Source: Astrocystis sublimbata
Lineage: Eukaryota > Ascomycota > Sordariomycetes > Xylariales > Xylariaceae
Direction of reading: 5' to 3'
DNA length: 64,000 nt
Assembly: GCA_022453515.1 (NCBI GenBank)
Contig: JAJNNY010000025.1
Coordinates: forward strand, 372,001 to 436,000
The position numbers were made by a program, and so were the translations under genes. Below, piece after piece: positions 23,467 to 36,529 of the stretch; within the stretch, counting starts at the first letter, position 1; every line of letters starts with the position of its first letter. The notes under the pieces are model-generated. The model was not told the DNA's origin, did no database searches, and worked only from the letters and a program-made list of their open reading frames with translations.

Positions 23467-26400
23467 GCGAGAGGCACGGAGACCAAGAGAGGATCTGCGA
23501 GTACCTACCCCGAAGGTGTAGGAGGCGTGCTGCTATCAAGGTTCTCACAGTCGCAATAGTGGTGTTATTCGTGCTCATGCTGCTACTCCATATCTACATG
23601 CCACACCTCAGGCAGTCGGCATCCTGCAGTTCTGCCATCTTTTCCCACTCTGGCATGCCCGGCCCTGGTTGCTGTGGGCTGTGGCTTTGCATTACCATGT
23701 ATCGAGTGAATTTGCGCAATTCGCGTGCTTCAATGCCGCCATGGTGATGTGCTTCATTGGGAGATCTGCCTATATACCAAACAAACATTTTGTGCCCGTG
23801 GCCACCATGTCTTACTCCCAGCATATCGTGTGATATGGTGTCATCAGCTCGCCGTCTTGCACAGCTGCACAGCTGCACAGCATAGGTATCGAGACCGAGA
23901 CAAGAGGCTGTTACTCTGGAGTCAGGACTGTTTACTGTTTGCATTGGCTACTGGAAGTGGTTTTATGCATACCTTGTCTCTCTACCACTGCTACTATGCC
24001 TACTATTACTTATTACTTACTGCCCATGCCTTGCCTATGCACCAGACTAGGTGATGCACGTTTTGGCCTGGTCGTTGATCTGTGATCTGCCTCCAATTTA
24101 TCTTTATACAGCATGCGTCGAACCTTGAACCACACCCAGGCTGCCATTCTAAGAGGTAGTTAGCATCTGGGCTGTCGAGCTGTGTTGCTATCTGGCGCCC
24201 CTTTCTCTGTGGCTCTGAGACCATATCAATACTTTGGATCACACCCTCCCACTTCAAAATCTACGTCCCTTCACCCGTAATGACCACGCAAGCCAAGTGT
24301 GAGGGAGAGGCAATACTATGGAACCGTGGGGGTTCACAGCATTCGCCTCTGTCCATTCACGACTCCAACGGTCTCGGCTTGTTTGGGTGAACACTTCGTC
24401 AATCAGCAGAAGCAGGCGGGTATTAATTGTACTGGCTGCCTGCCTGCCGCTCTGTCTGTCGTTGCTATCCCACGCTGCAGCCGGTTGGTCGAAGTATCTC
24501 TACCCTGATGGAATCAGCCTATCTGATTGCATCAACCGAAATGCGCTAATGACAACACCGGCGCATCGGCCAAGATGGCGCCAGAATGGGCAGATCGCGA
24601 GAGCGCATCCTGCAGACTCGAGCACTATCCAGTCGAGCCAGTCCTGCCCGTCAACCTCGGGTTGCAACAGTGAAACTACATGCTTGTTCCGTGGTATCGT
24701 CTTGACGTCTTGAAGCATGCAACGCTATCGTGCCACCCTCTTGAGGGCTTTTCTTTCTTTCCACCAAGCAACAACATCCTACCCTCACCTATCCTCTTCT
24801 TATCCGCTCCAAGAGTTCTTGCCTCCGGCCCTCCTATTGGCCGTCTCGGTATGCCCAGAGTTTGGTGGCAATCTATGAAGTTCGCCCAACGTGGTATCGC
24901 AATTACGTCTTGAGCCTGCAACAGCCAACCACGTTGGCCCTCTACGCTGCCCTAGTCGAGGCATACATGAAGGACTCGAGCATTCGACGACGCTAGCTTT
25001 CATCATTCATGCAGCTTGTTCATATCATATCAGCAGAAACTTGTCGAGCTTGTTGTGGTCAACCCCAACGCAGCTGTTCGGCGACAACGACGACGACGAC
25101 GTTGTTCATTTGCTGTCGCTCTCTCGCCCGTTCACTGTACGATGGTTTAGGTAACAGTAAAACACCCATTCCACCAGCTTCGCGACGATCCCGACTGCAC
25201 CAGCGCCGTAGCGTAGCCTCTCTTTGAAACCCTTACTATACCAATACGTAAACTGACTAACTTCGGTCATCATCCCGTCCAGGGCCCTGTACCTTACATC
25301 AGTCGTCTTCTCTTGCCCGCCTCGCCTGCGAAGGATATGGGGAAAACATCGTAATGGAGGGTACCCTTCATTATCTCTTGTCTCCAGTTGCACATCCAGA
25401 GACAGCCAATCATCGTAGATCACTCGACGCTACCCCGAACTCTATCTACGTAGTTCGAGTTCAGTTGCTTCACTATAAAGTAGACTAGCATCTGGGCAGA
25501 ATCTGGGCATGCTGCAGGCTATGCTCTGTGTATTTACATGCCTACGTAGCACATGTAGATAGCCGATAGTGGCAGTTGAGGCAGTGAGGATCTACGGAGT
25601 CCGGTGTTGAGTGAGCATTTTGGAAATAGCAGCGACGGAAAATGCCGTTGGCCAGAATGCGATTCTTGCCCATGGATGTGGAAAGTCTATCTGGCACAAT
25701 GCATCATCCACTGAACCCTCATTCGCACTTTTACCTGAGAGTCGCATTCCATCGTCTGCTCAACCAGCTCTCACGCATCAAGGCTACCAGCAGACCAAGA
25801 TCCTGCCACCACCCGAGCCACCCAGGCCTCCAGGCGACGAGAGCAATGGCTGCTTTTCCTTCCTAGGTTGGGTGTGGCGAGCAACGGGCTGCCAAGTTGC
25901 AGCCAAGCTAGGCCGGATTGAAATCCACCTGCAGCAGCAAAGGCGGGGGATTCATGCAGGTGCTGAAGCATCGTAGCCATCCCCATGCTCCATCTGTGAG
26001 AAACAGACATGAACCTGTCTGTAAAGAGTGTGCAGTTGCCACCTGATACATTCTTGCTAGTCCTTCCTACCAGCTCGCCAGCATCGTCCTACCACGATCA
26101 GAGTCAAGGGCTTTACGCTGCTAAGGTAGTCTGTAGGTTAGGTATCACATAGTCGTGGTGGCAAATATAATATTTTCTTCTTTCAAAACTTCGTTCCAAC
26201 ACTCCAGCACTGACGAGAGAGCACGTTGCTGCCGAGCTGCTGCCATGTGCAACGGGGCTAAACGTGGTGCCATTTAATGATATCAAGCTTGAAAATACGG
26301 TCGATCTTGGGATGATCTCTCCTATCTTACATGAAAACAAAGCAATATAGACGTTTTGGAAAAACGCCCCAGGCCGAGGCGTCACGGCAATAACGATGTG

Positions 26401-29400
26401 GTATTCAAGTCTGAAGGATTCTTGTACGGGTCCAGTCTCACGCTCTTCGAGTGGTGCCTTTAGAACAATGATATTCCGTGGTTTGTTCTTCTCTCCACAA
26501 CCCCACGCCGTCCACCGTTGAATGCGTGTGGTATTACTATTCGATGTCGGAACCGTTGCAACCTCACAGGAATGATAGAGCTGTAACGCCTATCTTTTTA
26601 ACTGCCTCGGCCTGAGTGGCCTGCCACGCTGTGAATAAGCACACGATCCAACCCGAGTAGATGATATCCTGCATCACATATCAAAACTAGAAGAGCTAGC
26701 CTACCCACTTACCGAGAACATGGCGAGAGAGGTACCTCGAAGCTAAGGCTCAAAGGGAACCTAGTTGGCTACCTCTCCAGCCAATGGCTAGAGTGAAGCG
26801 CTAACTAGGTACATGAGCAATGAGGTCGTAGAGTAGAACCATGTCTCCCCCAGCAGTCAACCTTCAGTTTGACCCAAACAACAACAGCCCGATACTAGGC
26901 CATGCCTGGCTGAAACGTGTTCAAGCGCCATGGAGCTCTCCAAGGCCCAGCTCATGGCACCTCAGCATGCAGCTGGCCATAAACAGCGTCAAGTGGCTTA
27001 TCTCTACATTTGCAGCTGTGCGTGCGTAAATTGCCTGTTTCGCTCGGACTACCGCTTGCGAGCTGGAGATGTCCAGCTCGGTATCTCGCGGCGCCAGAAC
27101 ACCGTCGATGCCGTGCGCCGTGCTGGACTGAACTGAGGTAAGCCTAATTAAATTGGCCGTCGATGCCGTCCGCAGTGTGTATCCTTGAGACTCACAGCTG
27201 CAGCCATGCCGATCCCCTCATGCTGATGACGAAGCCTTTCAAATCTGCACGTACCTGGCCGAGCCTGGCTGATGTCCAGCTTGCTAATGGTCGAGTACGA
27301 CATGCCGGCACTATCCCTGGTCATACCCTTGAACAGACCTCGATGGCCTTATCCACTGCCACGCGAGGTGGGAGCAGACGAGGTAGACTCCATATAGCAG
27401 CAAGCCGGCAAGTGCTTGAAATCTAAGATATCCAAGTCTTAGCTCAAGAGGAAGGTTTCCCGAATTGGGCAACGACCCAATGTGTCAACCATTGATCAGA
27501 ACGTCAATACTACATACGGTAGTACGTCCCATTTATGAGTGCCTCGATGGAAGACACAATCGGGCACTTTTCCTTGTACTAGGTAGATGATAGACGATAG
27601 ATATCGTGAGATTAACCCCACGTCCCGTCTTGGAATTATTGTCATGATGCAACCCACCTCCTTAGATCACCTGACTGTCTGGTGCTCTCGGCACTTGGTA
27701 GACGATCACGATGCTCACCTTGGACCATACGGAGAATTGCTATGGCTCTAATTTACAATCACGACTAGGTATCCCCATCTTGTCAGCATACCTACATGCC
27801 CTCGCATCAGAGCAACGAAGAAAAATACCCAAACGAGCTGTAACAACTGACAAGCATCTCGGGCAATATCGACCTAGACCATCCCACACGTAGCCAAGAA
27901 CCAAAGAACCCCGGAAAGTATCAGCCAATCACAACTCGAACCACCTTCGTTCATCGTCTCCCCCATGCACCGTCTCGTCTCTCGGTACACTAAATGCGGA
28001 ACACCGTGCTCAGAATAGCGATAGCATGAACACTAGAGCCCAAAATATTGGGACGCCTGAAATGACAGCTTACACTACTTTGGAGTCACGTCAGCACTAG
28101 GACAGAGATATTGAAACTTGTCGTGACACTCGGAGCGGTTGGGAGTGAACTATCCACCCCAGATACGGTACCACCGCGATGCTATCCTTGATATCTTCGA
28201 CGCCTTGGAGTTGCAGAGCTAAAGCGTCCCGTCGTTCTAGGAACGGGACGCAAGAACGGGCTCTAATGATATGGAGTGATTGCGCCTGGATAGTGTGAGG
28301 ATCCAACATGGCAATCAAGGTCCATCCCTACCAACCTCGAAGCGTATCGCAGTGTCTGCTTACTTTGTTGTTCAGTGATAGCGCAATTGATTGTCGGCTT
28401 GAAGGAATTTGAGACCGTCATCTTTTGAGCCCAGCTAGATACAGCATCACTCGAGACCCAGTGGCTGTTACAAGCGCCATAGCTAAACAATGACTTGCGT
28501 CCGCCACTGCCTGGGTATTGTTTAGTTGACAAGAGCCCAGCAAAGCCAAAGTCCCTACTTGCAGAACACCTTATCACCGCCATGACAAGGCCGCGACCTA
28601 CCGAAGGATCGAATTATTAAACTTTACCGCATCCCGCTAGGGCCAAGCTCAGGTACTGGTACCGACCGCACAAATGGCGTTTCTTGATCCTATCTTCGTC
28701 TCTGTCCCCGGCTGGTCAATGATGCTGACACTTTCAGCCATGGGCAGCCCTGAGAGCCCGACAAGCTGGTTCAGCTGGGGAAGCTCCTTGCCCAGAAACA
28801 CTTCCGTTTAGTCTTGGCCAGCTCGCTTGCTCGATTCGGCATGGTGCTCTCGCAACATCAGCTTTGTCTGGAAGATTAGGCCCAGCACGCTACTGATCCT
28901 CCTCTGAGGAAAAGGAAGGCTCGGCACAAGTCCTAACAGCAATCTCGAGTTGCATTCTTAGCTCCCAGTTCCTCCGGCGATATTGACTGGATTCGGTATT
29001 CTGTAATATGCACGGATAGTCAAAGGTACTATTTAACGCATAGTTTCGGTATCCTCGGGCACTACGTACATACCTACGTAGTACGACTTATTGGTCGCTG
29101 ACTATTATACTAGGATTTGTGCGAGGTCCAAGGGAACTGATCCTACCAGAATAGACACGACAGCTAGTGTAGATTTTGCTAGTACACCCATCGGGCTGGG
29201 CTCTCGTCACGGACAGCTTTGTTTCTAAGGGCGACGCCCCCCGTGGACGAAGCAGCGATTAGCTTGTTGTATACAACTACCATGCTAAAGTCCCCAGGTG
29301 TATGCTGCACTTGATCAGCCAAGCCCCATCTTCGGTTCCTCCGGAGTATTAGCAGTAGGCTACCAGGTCACTTTTCGACCGACTGTGACAATGGCGTTGG

Positions 29401-32400
29401 CAAGTTCAACGCCATCTATCTAGACCACGTTCTTTGTGGAGTTTTGCCACAAGCCACATCGAAAGGGCAAATGATAGGAAGACCGAGAAACCCTTTCCAT
29501 CCCTTCTGATGGTGTCTGATGGCTGCTTCATATGCATGCACAAAGCATGAAGGGTTCATGGTAGGCTCGGTAGGTAGGTTTCGTGTCATGCGGCTGACGT
29601 GACCCTTCGAAATTGCGATCTAGAAAGTTGGCAGTGCCAAACTTCTATTGGCATCGCTTGCAACGATCAATGACCAAGAAGCCCACACACAAGACTTGAA
29701 GCGAGTGCTCCCAACTGTTCACAGTACCTTGCAGACGAGGATCGTCACTATCACGGTGATCACCTAAGACGAGCAGGCCTGGCGAGCCTGGGATGGATGG
29801 CATGATGAGCGGGCTAGCGGCATAGGTGAGAATAAGCGCATAGCGTGAAAGTCACATGAGCGGCCTCTGTAACCGAGAGTCTTGGCTTCTAGCCCTGATA
29901 GCAGATCGTTTCTGCTTGAGAAATACATTTAGTTTGTTCGTCATTTGGTGCCTTTGGACTTGGCGCTTGGTGGCGGTATCTCGCGGAGTTGGGCGAGGTT
30001 GGCTCCTCCACGTCTACCGGGAAACGGTGATTAGATTCAGCTTCAGGGGATTATCAGAGTCTAGATACTGTACGATCAATGCCAAGCCTGCAGTTCCTCC
30101 AAGCAGCATGTGTGGCTTTGCGCTAATGCTAGCGATGTGAGTTGTGGGTATGGTGGTGGGCTGGTGTCACTCTATCTAAAACTGCTAGATACCTACAGTA
30201 TGCTGCTGTTGTTCACATCACCGAGAGTCTTACAAACAACAGGCGACGAAAGTTTCTCATGTTCCGTCTGGGATTTTTTGTGGCTGCGCTCTTGGAGTCC
30301 AGTGGGCCGATCCCACTTATGGAGCGTATACTTCGTTGTATACTTGGATTATATGGCTGCCCAGAGTAAGAAGTAGGTTGCATATATTGATCAGTTGAAG
30401 CACGAGATGTCTCAGGACCACTACAGAAGAACCTAACAGGTTTTGACTCAAATTTAGTCGATATTCGTGCATAGTGGCTACACCATGAAACATCAACGGC
30501 GAGTCCCGATGTCTAACACACAAAGAAAGTTGCCTATCTATAACACTCTCTAATGCACTCATGTCTTGGGCGCAACCGAGCGCTCGGGTCGATCAGATCT
30601 TGTTCCTCGTGCAGCTACTGCCGCCCTTGAATCCTGCTGGCCATGTCGAGCGGAGTCGACCATCCGAGTTGTTGACTCAGTGTGAGTCCTTGGTCTCGTT
30701 TTATGACATCTATCTCAACCTTGTAATCTTCACTGAAGCACACGTGCTGGATAAAGCGGTCTAGCTAACAATAATGCGGTTCCTCGGCTTTATGATATCG
30801 TCATTACCTGTCGTCTCACCCCCAATCAGCGTGGAAATTAAGCCTTTCGAAGCTTAGTGGAGCATTTAGACTCTGTTCACGATAGTCACGAGGCTGATCC
30901 CCGCTCTATCAACCTAGGTAGACTTGCCAATCTTACATGCCCTTTTCTCGAAAACGTGTATCAAGCTCGCTATCTCCAGCAATTAGTGCCAAGTAAGGTT
31001 GATCATCCCTCAATCATCCTCATCTATTCCTACTCAACCAAGTTACCTATCAATAGGTGCGTGCATTCAAGATTGCCGAGTGGAATATCCCGCTCGTCTA
31101 GAACAGCCCGCTGCTGTGACTGGTAGTGATGGGCGCCGTGAGTGTCCGCTAAGACGATACTAAGGCTGACCTCATGGGACGTGCCCAAACTCGAAGCCAA
31201 GTGACGATCTCATCCTCCGTCGCGTACATCATGCAGGAGCTCGATAGGTATGGTTCGCTATCCCCTCCTCGTCCTCGCTCGTTTCTCCGCATACTTGCAG
31301 TTGCAGGCATGTAAATTAGAGCGCTTGTTTCTAGCGCGGCCCCCCCGCAAGGATAATCTTCCTCGAGATGTTGCTTTTTCTTTTGCTGCCGAATTTGAGT
31401 ACGATGTCATTCCATTTCCCATGGCGTCGTTGTGCAACAGAGTCCGGTACATGAACAGGAACAGTCGGAGGCTTCCATGCCTAGTTCATGCAAGGTCATC
31501 GCCGGTAATAACCCGGGGGTTGACATGGGAGAGTTCTACCACCGTAGTGCTTGGCGATACCAAGATATTGCAACGCCCGCGCTGCGAAATTGGCCGGGTT
31601 TTCCAGCTGTCGAATAGAAATGCAACGTCCAGCCCCCGCGTTTTGTGTCGCAAGCCACCGAAACAGTGATCGTCATGCGAAAGAGCATTTCAGTAACCCA
31701 TATGCATGTCTCAGGAAACATGAGCTGATTCAATGTATGACGAGAACATCATTTGTTCCCGTCATCGATATGCAGTGCTCAGTGACATGGACTTGGACAG
31801 GGGCTCCTCTTATCTCGCAGCACTATACACTTCATTTTGCCGACTGCCACTCCATCACGACACGCATTTCGACCAGCGACGTTTGTTGCGCATAATAGAA
31901 ACACAGCAACCACAAACCACAAACCAGGCCGGCATATCGACGTTGTTTGATGAACCCGGGCTTGTGCGCGCCCACAACACAGGGGTCATCCTAGAGTTTC
32001 CCCAGACTCTCCGGAGCAGGGCTCGCAGGGCTAGGTGACCGAAATAGTCCGGTTGCAGTTGCTAGTGCATCCCTCAAGAAATGCGGAATATGACATCTCA
32101 GTCGAGAGAGCTCGAGAGCTAGCAGTCATCACATCATCTCCTCTGTCCGGCCAAGGCAACGCTTACGATACTCCACCTATGTTTCTAGTTTATGGGTGTA
32201 TGTCGCGTCGTTGTTATGCGTGCCCCAGATGAATGAGCGCCGCGCCCATAGAGCTTTCATTTGTCAGGCGTAGTAATTGCGGTCCGAACTAATATCCAGC
32301 GTACTACTAGTAGTTCTGGAGGAGTGATGCCCCCATCATGAACAGGATCCATCGGCCCTCCGTTCTACTTACTAGCTACCTACCTAGCGACGGGCCGTTC

Positions 32401-35400
32401 TGGGTTACTGAGGTGACCCATCAGGTTACACTGCTGTGACCAGACACCTGCAGTAGAAATTCTGTCGTTGGTGGAGCTATAGCGGAAAACGGTCTTGTGA
32501 TCTCTTGCAGCTGTCGCAGTGTCTTTCCTTATCTGCAATTCCCCCACAAGCTGTCGCATCAGTCAACCCTCAAAATGCGACGCTTATATGTTAAGTTTTA
32601 TACACCTAGAGCAAGGTGAGAGGATAGTGATACCGCTTCCGCCACTTATGTACTCGATCTATATTACAATGCGCACTTCATGATCGCTGGTTTCACTCAC
32701 CACGACACAGCATGAGATGTAGTGATACGGGATACTGTAACGGGCGATGCCGCCTACGAGCAATATACCATGATAACATACGTGAAAACATCATGTTCCT
32801 TTCTCCCCGTACGATGTCACATCCTGTCTCTCTGTAGCCATCGTCATCTTTTTGCTAAACCATCCAGTTGACACTCCTCTACAGGTAATTGTTGCTTGGC
32901 AGAGGGGGGTGTGATTATCTAGTCCACACGAGCCTCTACACCTTGTCGATCTACTATTGAAGTTAGAGAAGCACTGGACATCATTAACACTGCACCAATA
33001 TCGAGTTCGTGTACAATTGATCCAGTCTTCTCCATCGACTCTGTGCAAACCATCAAGCGAGCCGATAGTCCAGAGCTGGCGATGAAGCTTGCTGCGTTTC
33101 CGTATCGTGGACTAGTCCAGAACGAGCTGGTTTCGGTATCTCGGGGAAGCTCAAGAGTACACTTCAGTAGCAATGGGACCGCAACTACATAGACATGACG
33201 GCCATCGCCGACGGTAGCTGGGAATATTTTTGGGCTATTGGAAACCCATAACCGAGGGTCTAGACTTGGTATCCCAAAGGAATTTTTTCAGATTGGGTTT
33301 GAAGTTTCTTTTCGCACCGCGTTGCATCACTCGGGCATGGTGCCACTAGAACAGCGCATCTATTGCTAAGGTACCACCAACCTGCATGATACGCGTCTTC
33401 TTTTTCGGTGGAAGGAAGAAGAGACTCCTGCATTGCCCACTCACAACTCGCATTCTAGAGCTGAGTCTCCCCTCATGCCTCATCCAGATTACTGTCCACA
33501 CACCTTTCGGACTTCGCCTGGTCGAAAGATCTGTTGTAAGGCTAGAACGGGGACTCAGTAGCGCCAGAATCGAAGCCACCGAATCACCTCTGGAAAGACC
33601 CTGTACGATTCTGACACCTTTTCTCCATGTCATTGGTCGCCACGAGCGCCGACAGCACGGTAACACTCTTGCGCCATTGCTTTTTGCCTGCTGGTTCACA
33701 CTTCCAAATACACCTCGGTTGAAACAACATTTGGTCGCCAGGCAAATGACAGCGAACGCACCAAGCGTCTAGGTAGAACAGAGCCAGTGTTGCCGCTTAC
33801 CGGGGTCCATACCTACACGTACTTTGTAGATCTAGACCTGGGGATCTCGTTGGTCCCATATCGGGTTGTGGCTGCTTCGACTGTAACAACTTGCAGAAGG
33901 AAGCACATACAGCGCGTGACTACACTTTTCATCGGCCCGCCCACTCTCTGCCCCTTTAGCTGGAACCGGAGTGGCTTGACACATGCTCGCATGCTGATTA
34001 ACATACCTAAAAGACATCTGCCTTCTCTGAGACTGTTCGGCTGGCACTCAATCGCCCGGAAAGGGGCGTAGCCGCGTTGGCACTTACCAATTTTATCCTA
34101 GCCACAAGGCTCCTCGCTCTCCGGCCAAACCTCCCAAGCTAACCAATCCCATAAGTAAAACAACACATGGGTTGGTGGCATTGAATGTGGGCTAGATGTA
34201 AGGTTATCAGGAGGAACAGCACTGTTGGCGCTAAGATCGCATGCCGCATGAAATTAGCTACACTGCAGGCCGTTCCTACCGCCCATAGTATGAAGCTGTT
34301 CAGGAACGCAAGGTAAGGGGAGCACCAATCTGCATATCACAGCTAGCTGCGGATATCATGCGAGCGAAGATAGCCGCTGACAGCCGCTTGGATCCCATGG
34401 ATCCTGTGTGGTCTCGGCAAGAAACCCTGAGGCCACCGTTCCAGAGCCGTGGGCGTTGACGCTTCGGGACCAAGGTGGGCAATGGTGTGAGATTCCGCGT
34501 TCGTATATGGCTTGGCTGAGCGGCACATTGCCCATATGTCAAGGTGAGCGGAAGAGGTCGACGCCATCTCAACTGACAGCGGCACAGCAGCATAGTGCCG
34601 TGATCTGGGCCAGTCGTACGCATACTTCGTTTCGTGTTGGTAATCTCTATGTATGGGCCCTTGGCACACCAATGGTCTGTTAGGGCTGTCATTGCTCGTT
34701 ATTTTTTGTCTATTAACCTACCAAGTACCTAAACCAGACAGGTTCACATTTGCCGCGACGGCAACAGTCATGCTGTAACAGAGATGAGTGGCAAAAATTC
34801 GCCCAGCGCTTCGTCTTGCAAGCATCCTGACATTGCCGGCATACTTGAGCTGCAACCTCGCTAGGCTGTATGACAATTTGCCGTCAGCACCAACATAATT
34901 TTGAATCAAGCACTGATGGGTTGTGATACCTGAGCATCGCACCCTTGTGTAGAGAACAAACTATGTACATGTAAGGCGTCTACGACTATGACAGGAAGGC
35001 AACCAAAGTTGCCGATCAGCAAGCTGGCTCATGCAAGACACAAACTATTCTTCATAAAATGCACATATTGTTTTTCGAAATGCCGGTTGAAATCATAAGT
35101 CACCCTGGCAGGTTGCGTCTGCAAGTAGCCGCCGCCAGGGGCAGGCCGAAGGCTGTGCCCAAGATGCTGTTTCGGCCGAGGAGACCGGACCGATGTGCTG
35201 CCATCCAACAGAACTATAGCAGATATGCTATCATCGGTTGATTGGTAGCTCAATGCCAGCAAGAGGGAACGGTATTCGTGACATGTCATATTGCTGTAAA
35301 GTCCGTAATGATTTGGAAGATCGTAGAAACATAACAGCACCTACCCGAAAGCGCGATCCGTTGCCTCCCTGGCCGCCTTGTCCCATGGTCTAGTCTGTCA

Positions 35401-35832
35401 CCCTGCATTTGTTACTTCTCACATTGCCTTGATATCTAGAACGAGACCAAATTGACAGTTATTAGTCCTGATGTGATGTCGCTGTCCGTTACGGCCAGTC
35501 CGGTCACTTTTCGCATCTGCCTGCTGGTTTTAGGAGAGCATTTGGAATAAGCAGTGTATATTTGTTCACTCGTGCAGGCAATGAGATTTGACCGATGTGA
35601 ACGGATGAAACATTCTATCATGATGATCCAACTGCTACTGAATGTACTACCACTCCTCCAGGGGAAACGCACGCCCTGCCTCTACCTGCTTCTCAGCGTC
35701 ATGTGCATGTTCAATACCCTGCATGAATCCTCATAATGAATTTGATTCGCAGTCTAGATGGAAATAGTAGCAGAAACGGCATGGACGGCCGCCGCATTCC
35801 GAGTCGTCTCACGTCTCCGAACATCGGCGAAT

Positions 35833-35850
35833 TGATCAGTTCACTGATCA
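35833..35850. repeat. Small inverted repeat TGATCAGT..ACTGATCA
   Basis: Perfect 8-bp arms with a 2-bp spacer. It could arise by chance in this much sequence. Confidence 0.6.
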
Positions 35851-36313
35851 GCGTACCGCGAGGTTCCGGCTAATTGGATGGCTCTCGGTAATCTATACAA
35901 TCCGCATTAATATGCCGCGACTCGTAGGGTGCCATAGGCGTCCAGAGTTTGGGTGTTGTTTGTTCGCCGCGCAGCGTGCCATTTGATCGCCACAGTTCAA
36001 CGTATTCTCATACGACTGGTTGCACGATGTCGGAGATGTGAGCTCAACTGACCGAGACCTTCCGCTTCGGTGTTTTCGCAGTGGACGTGTCAGAGCTGAG
36101 ACGACTTTGCGTGACAGCTAATCGCCGATCCGGTAGTAAATGCCACTTCTCATTGAGCTCAGTTATATCGAATTCGTTTTCAATTGCCGTGTGTGGTTCT
36201 GTGCCCTTGTAGTCACTCGATGGATATCTAGGGCAATATTGCACCGAGTTAAAGTCAGCCTAGGTATCCGGCAAATATTGACGATGACGAGTCTTGATTG
36301 TCGGCTGCGCGGG

Positions 36314-36375
36314 GTTGAAAGCTCAATTGGGAGAGCGTTCACTTTACTTCTTGTTCAACGTTTGATTGAATAGTT
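36314..36375 (+). pseudogene. Possible degenerate tRNA-like element (upstream unit)
   Basis: Contains AGCTCAATTGGGAGAGCG, a good D-arm (GCTC/GAGC stem and a GG-containing loop, overlapping a pol III A box). It continues with TTCACTTTACTT, resembling the start of the anticodon arm of the next unit 130 bp downstream. The T-arm equivalent (TTCAA/TTGAA) lacks the TTCGA loop and no acceptor stem closes. It is a relic at best. Confidence 0.3.
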
Positions 36376-36445
36376 GCTCTAGCCTTGCGCTGGACCCGTG
36401 ATATTCAAATTTTTGTTTACTTTTTAGGTGTTGAAAGAGGAGTTC

Positions 36446-36516
36446 GTCCGGCTAGCTCAATGGAAGAGCGTTCCTCTTTTGTGGAATGGTTGCAAGTTCG
36501 ATTCTTGCGTTGGGCC
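36446..36516 (+). pseudogene. tRNA-Lys-like element, anticodon arm defective
   Basis: A 71-nt segment that folds most of the way into a tRNA. The acceptor GTCCGGC pairs with GTTGGGC (three wobbles). The linker TA is followed by a D-arm with GCTC/GAGC stem and AATGGAA loop. The T-arm is perfect, with GCAAG/CTTGC stem and TTCGATT loop. The A-box (TAGCTCAATGG) and B-box (AGTTCGATTC) positions fit an internal pol III promoter, and TTTT at 36524-36527 could terminate. In a 5-7-5 layout the anticodon loop is CTTTTGT (UUU, Lys), but only three of five stem pairs form; shifting by one gives a good stem with an 8-nt loop. The acceptor, D-arm and 3' GTTGGGC resemble eukaryotic tRNA-Lys as I remember it. 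It may be a pseudogene, a tRNA-derived SINE or a divergent functional tRNA. Confidence 0.45.
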
Positions 36517-36529
36517 AGTTGTCTTTTGA

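Noticed and set aside
23199..23747. 182-codon frame with one predicted membrane helix
   Set aside because: It starts at TTG, runs through a CAGAGA tandem repeat, and the hydrophobic run alone is not evidence of a gene.
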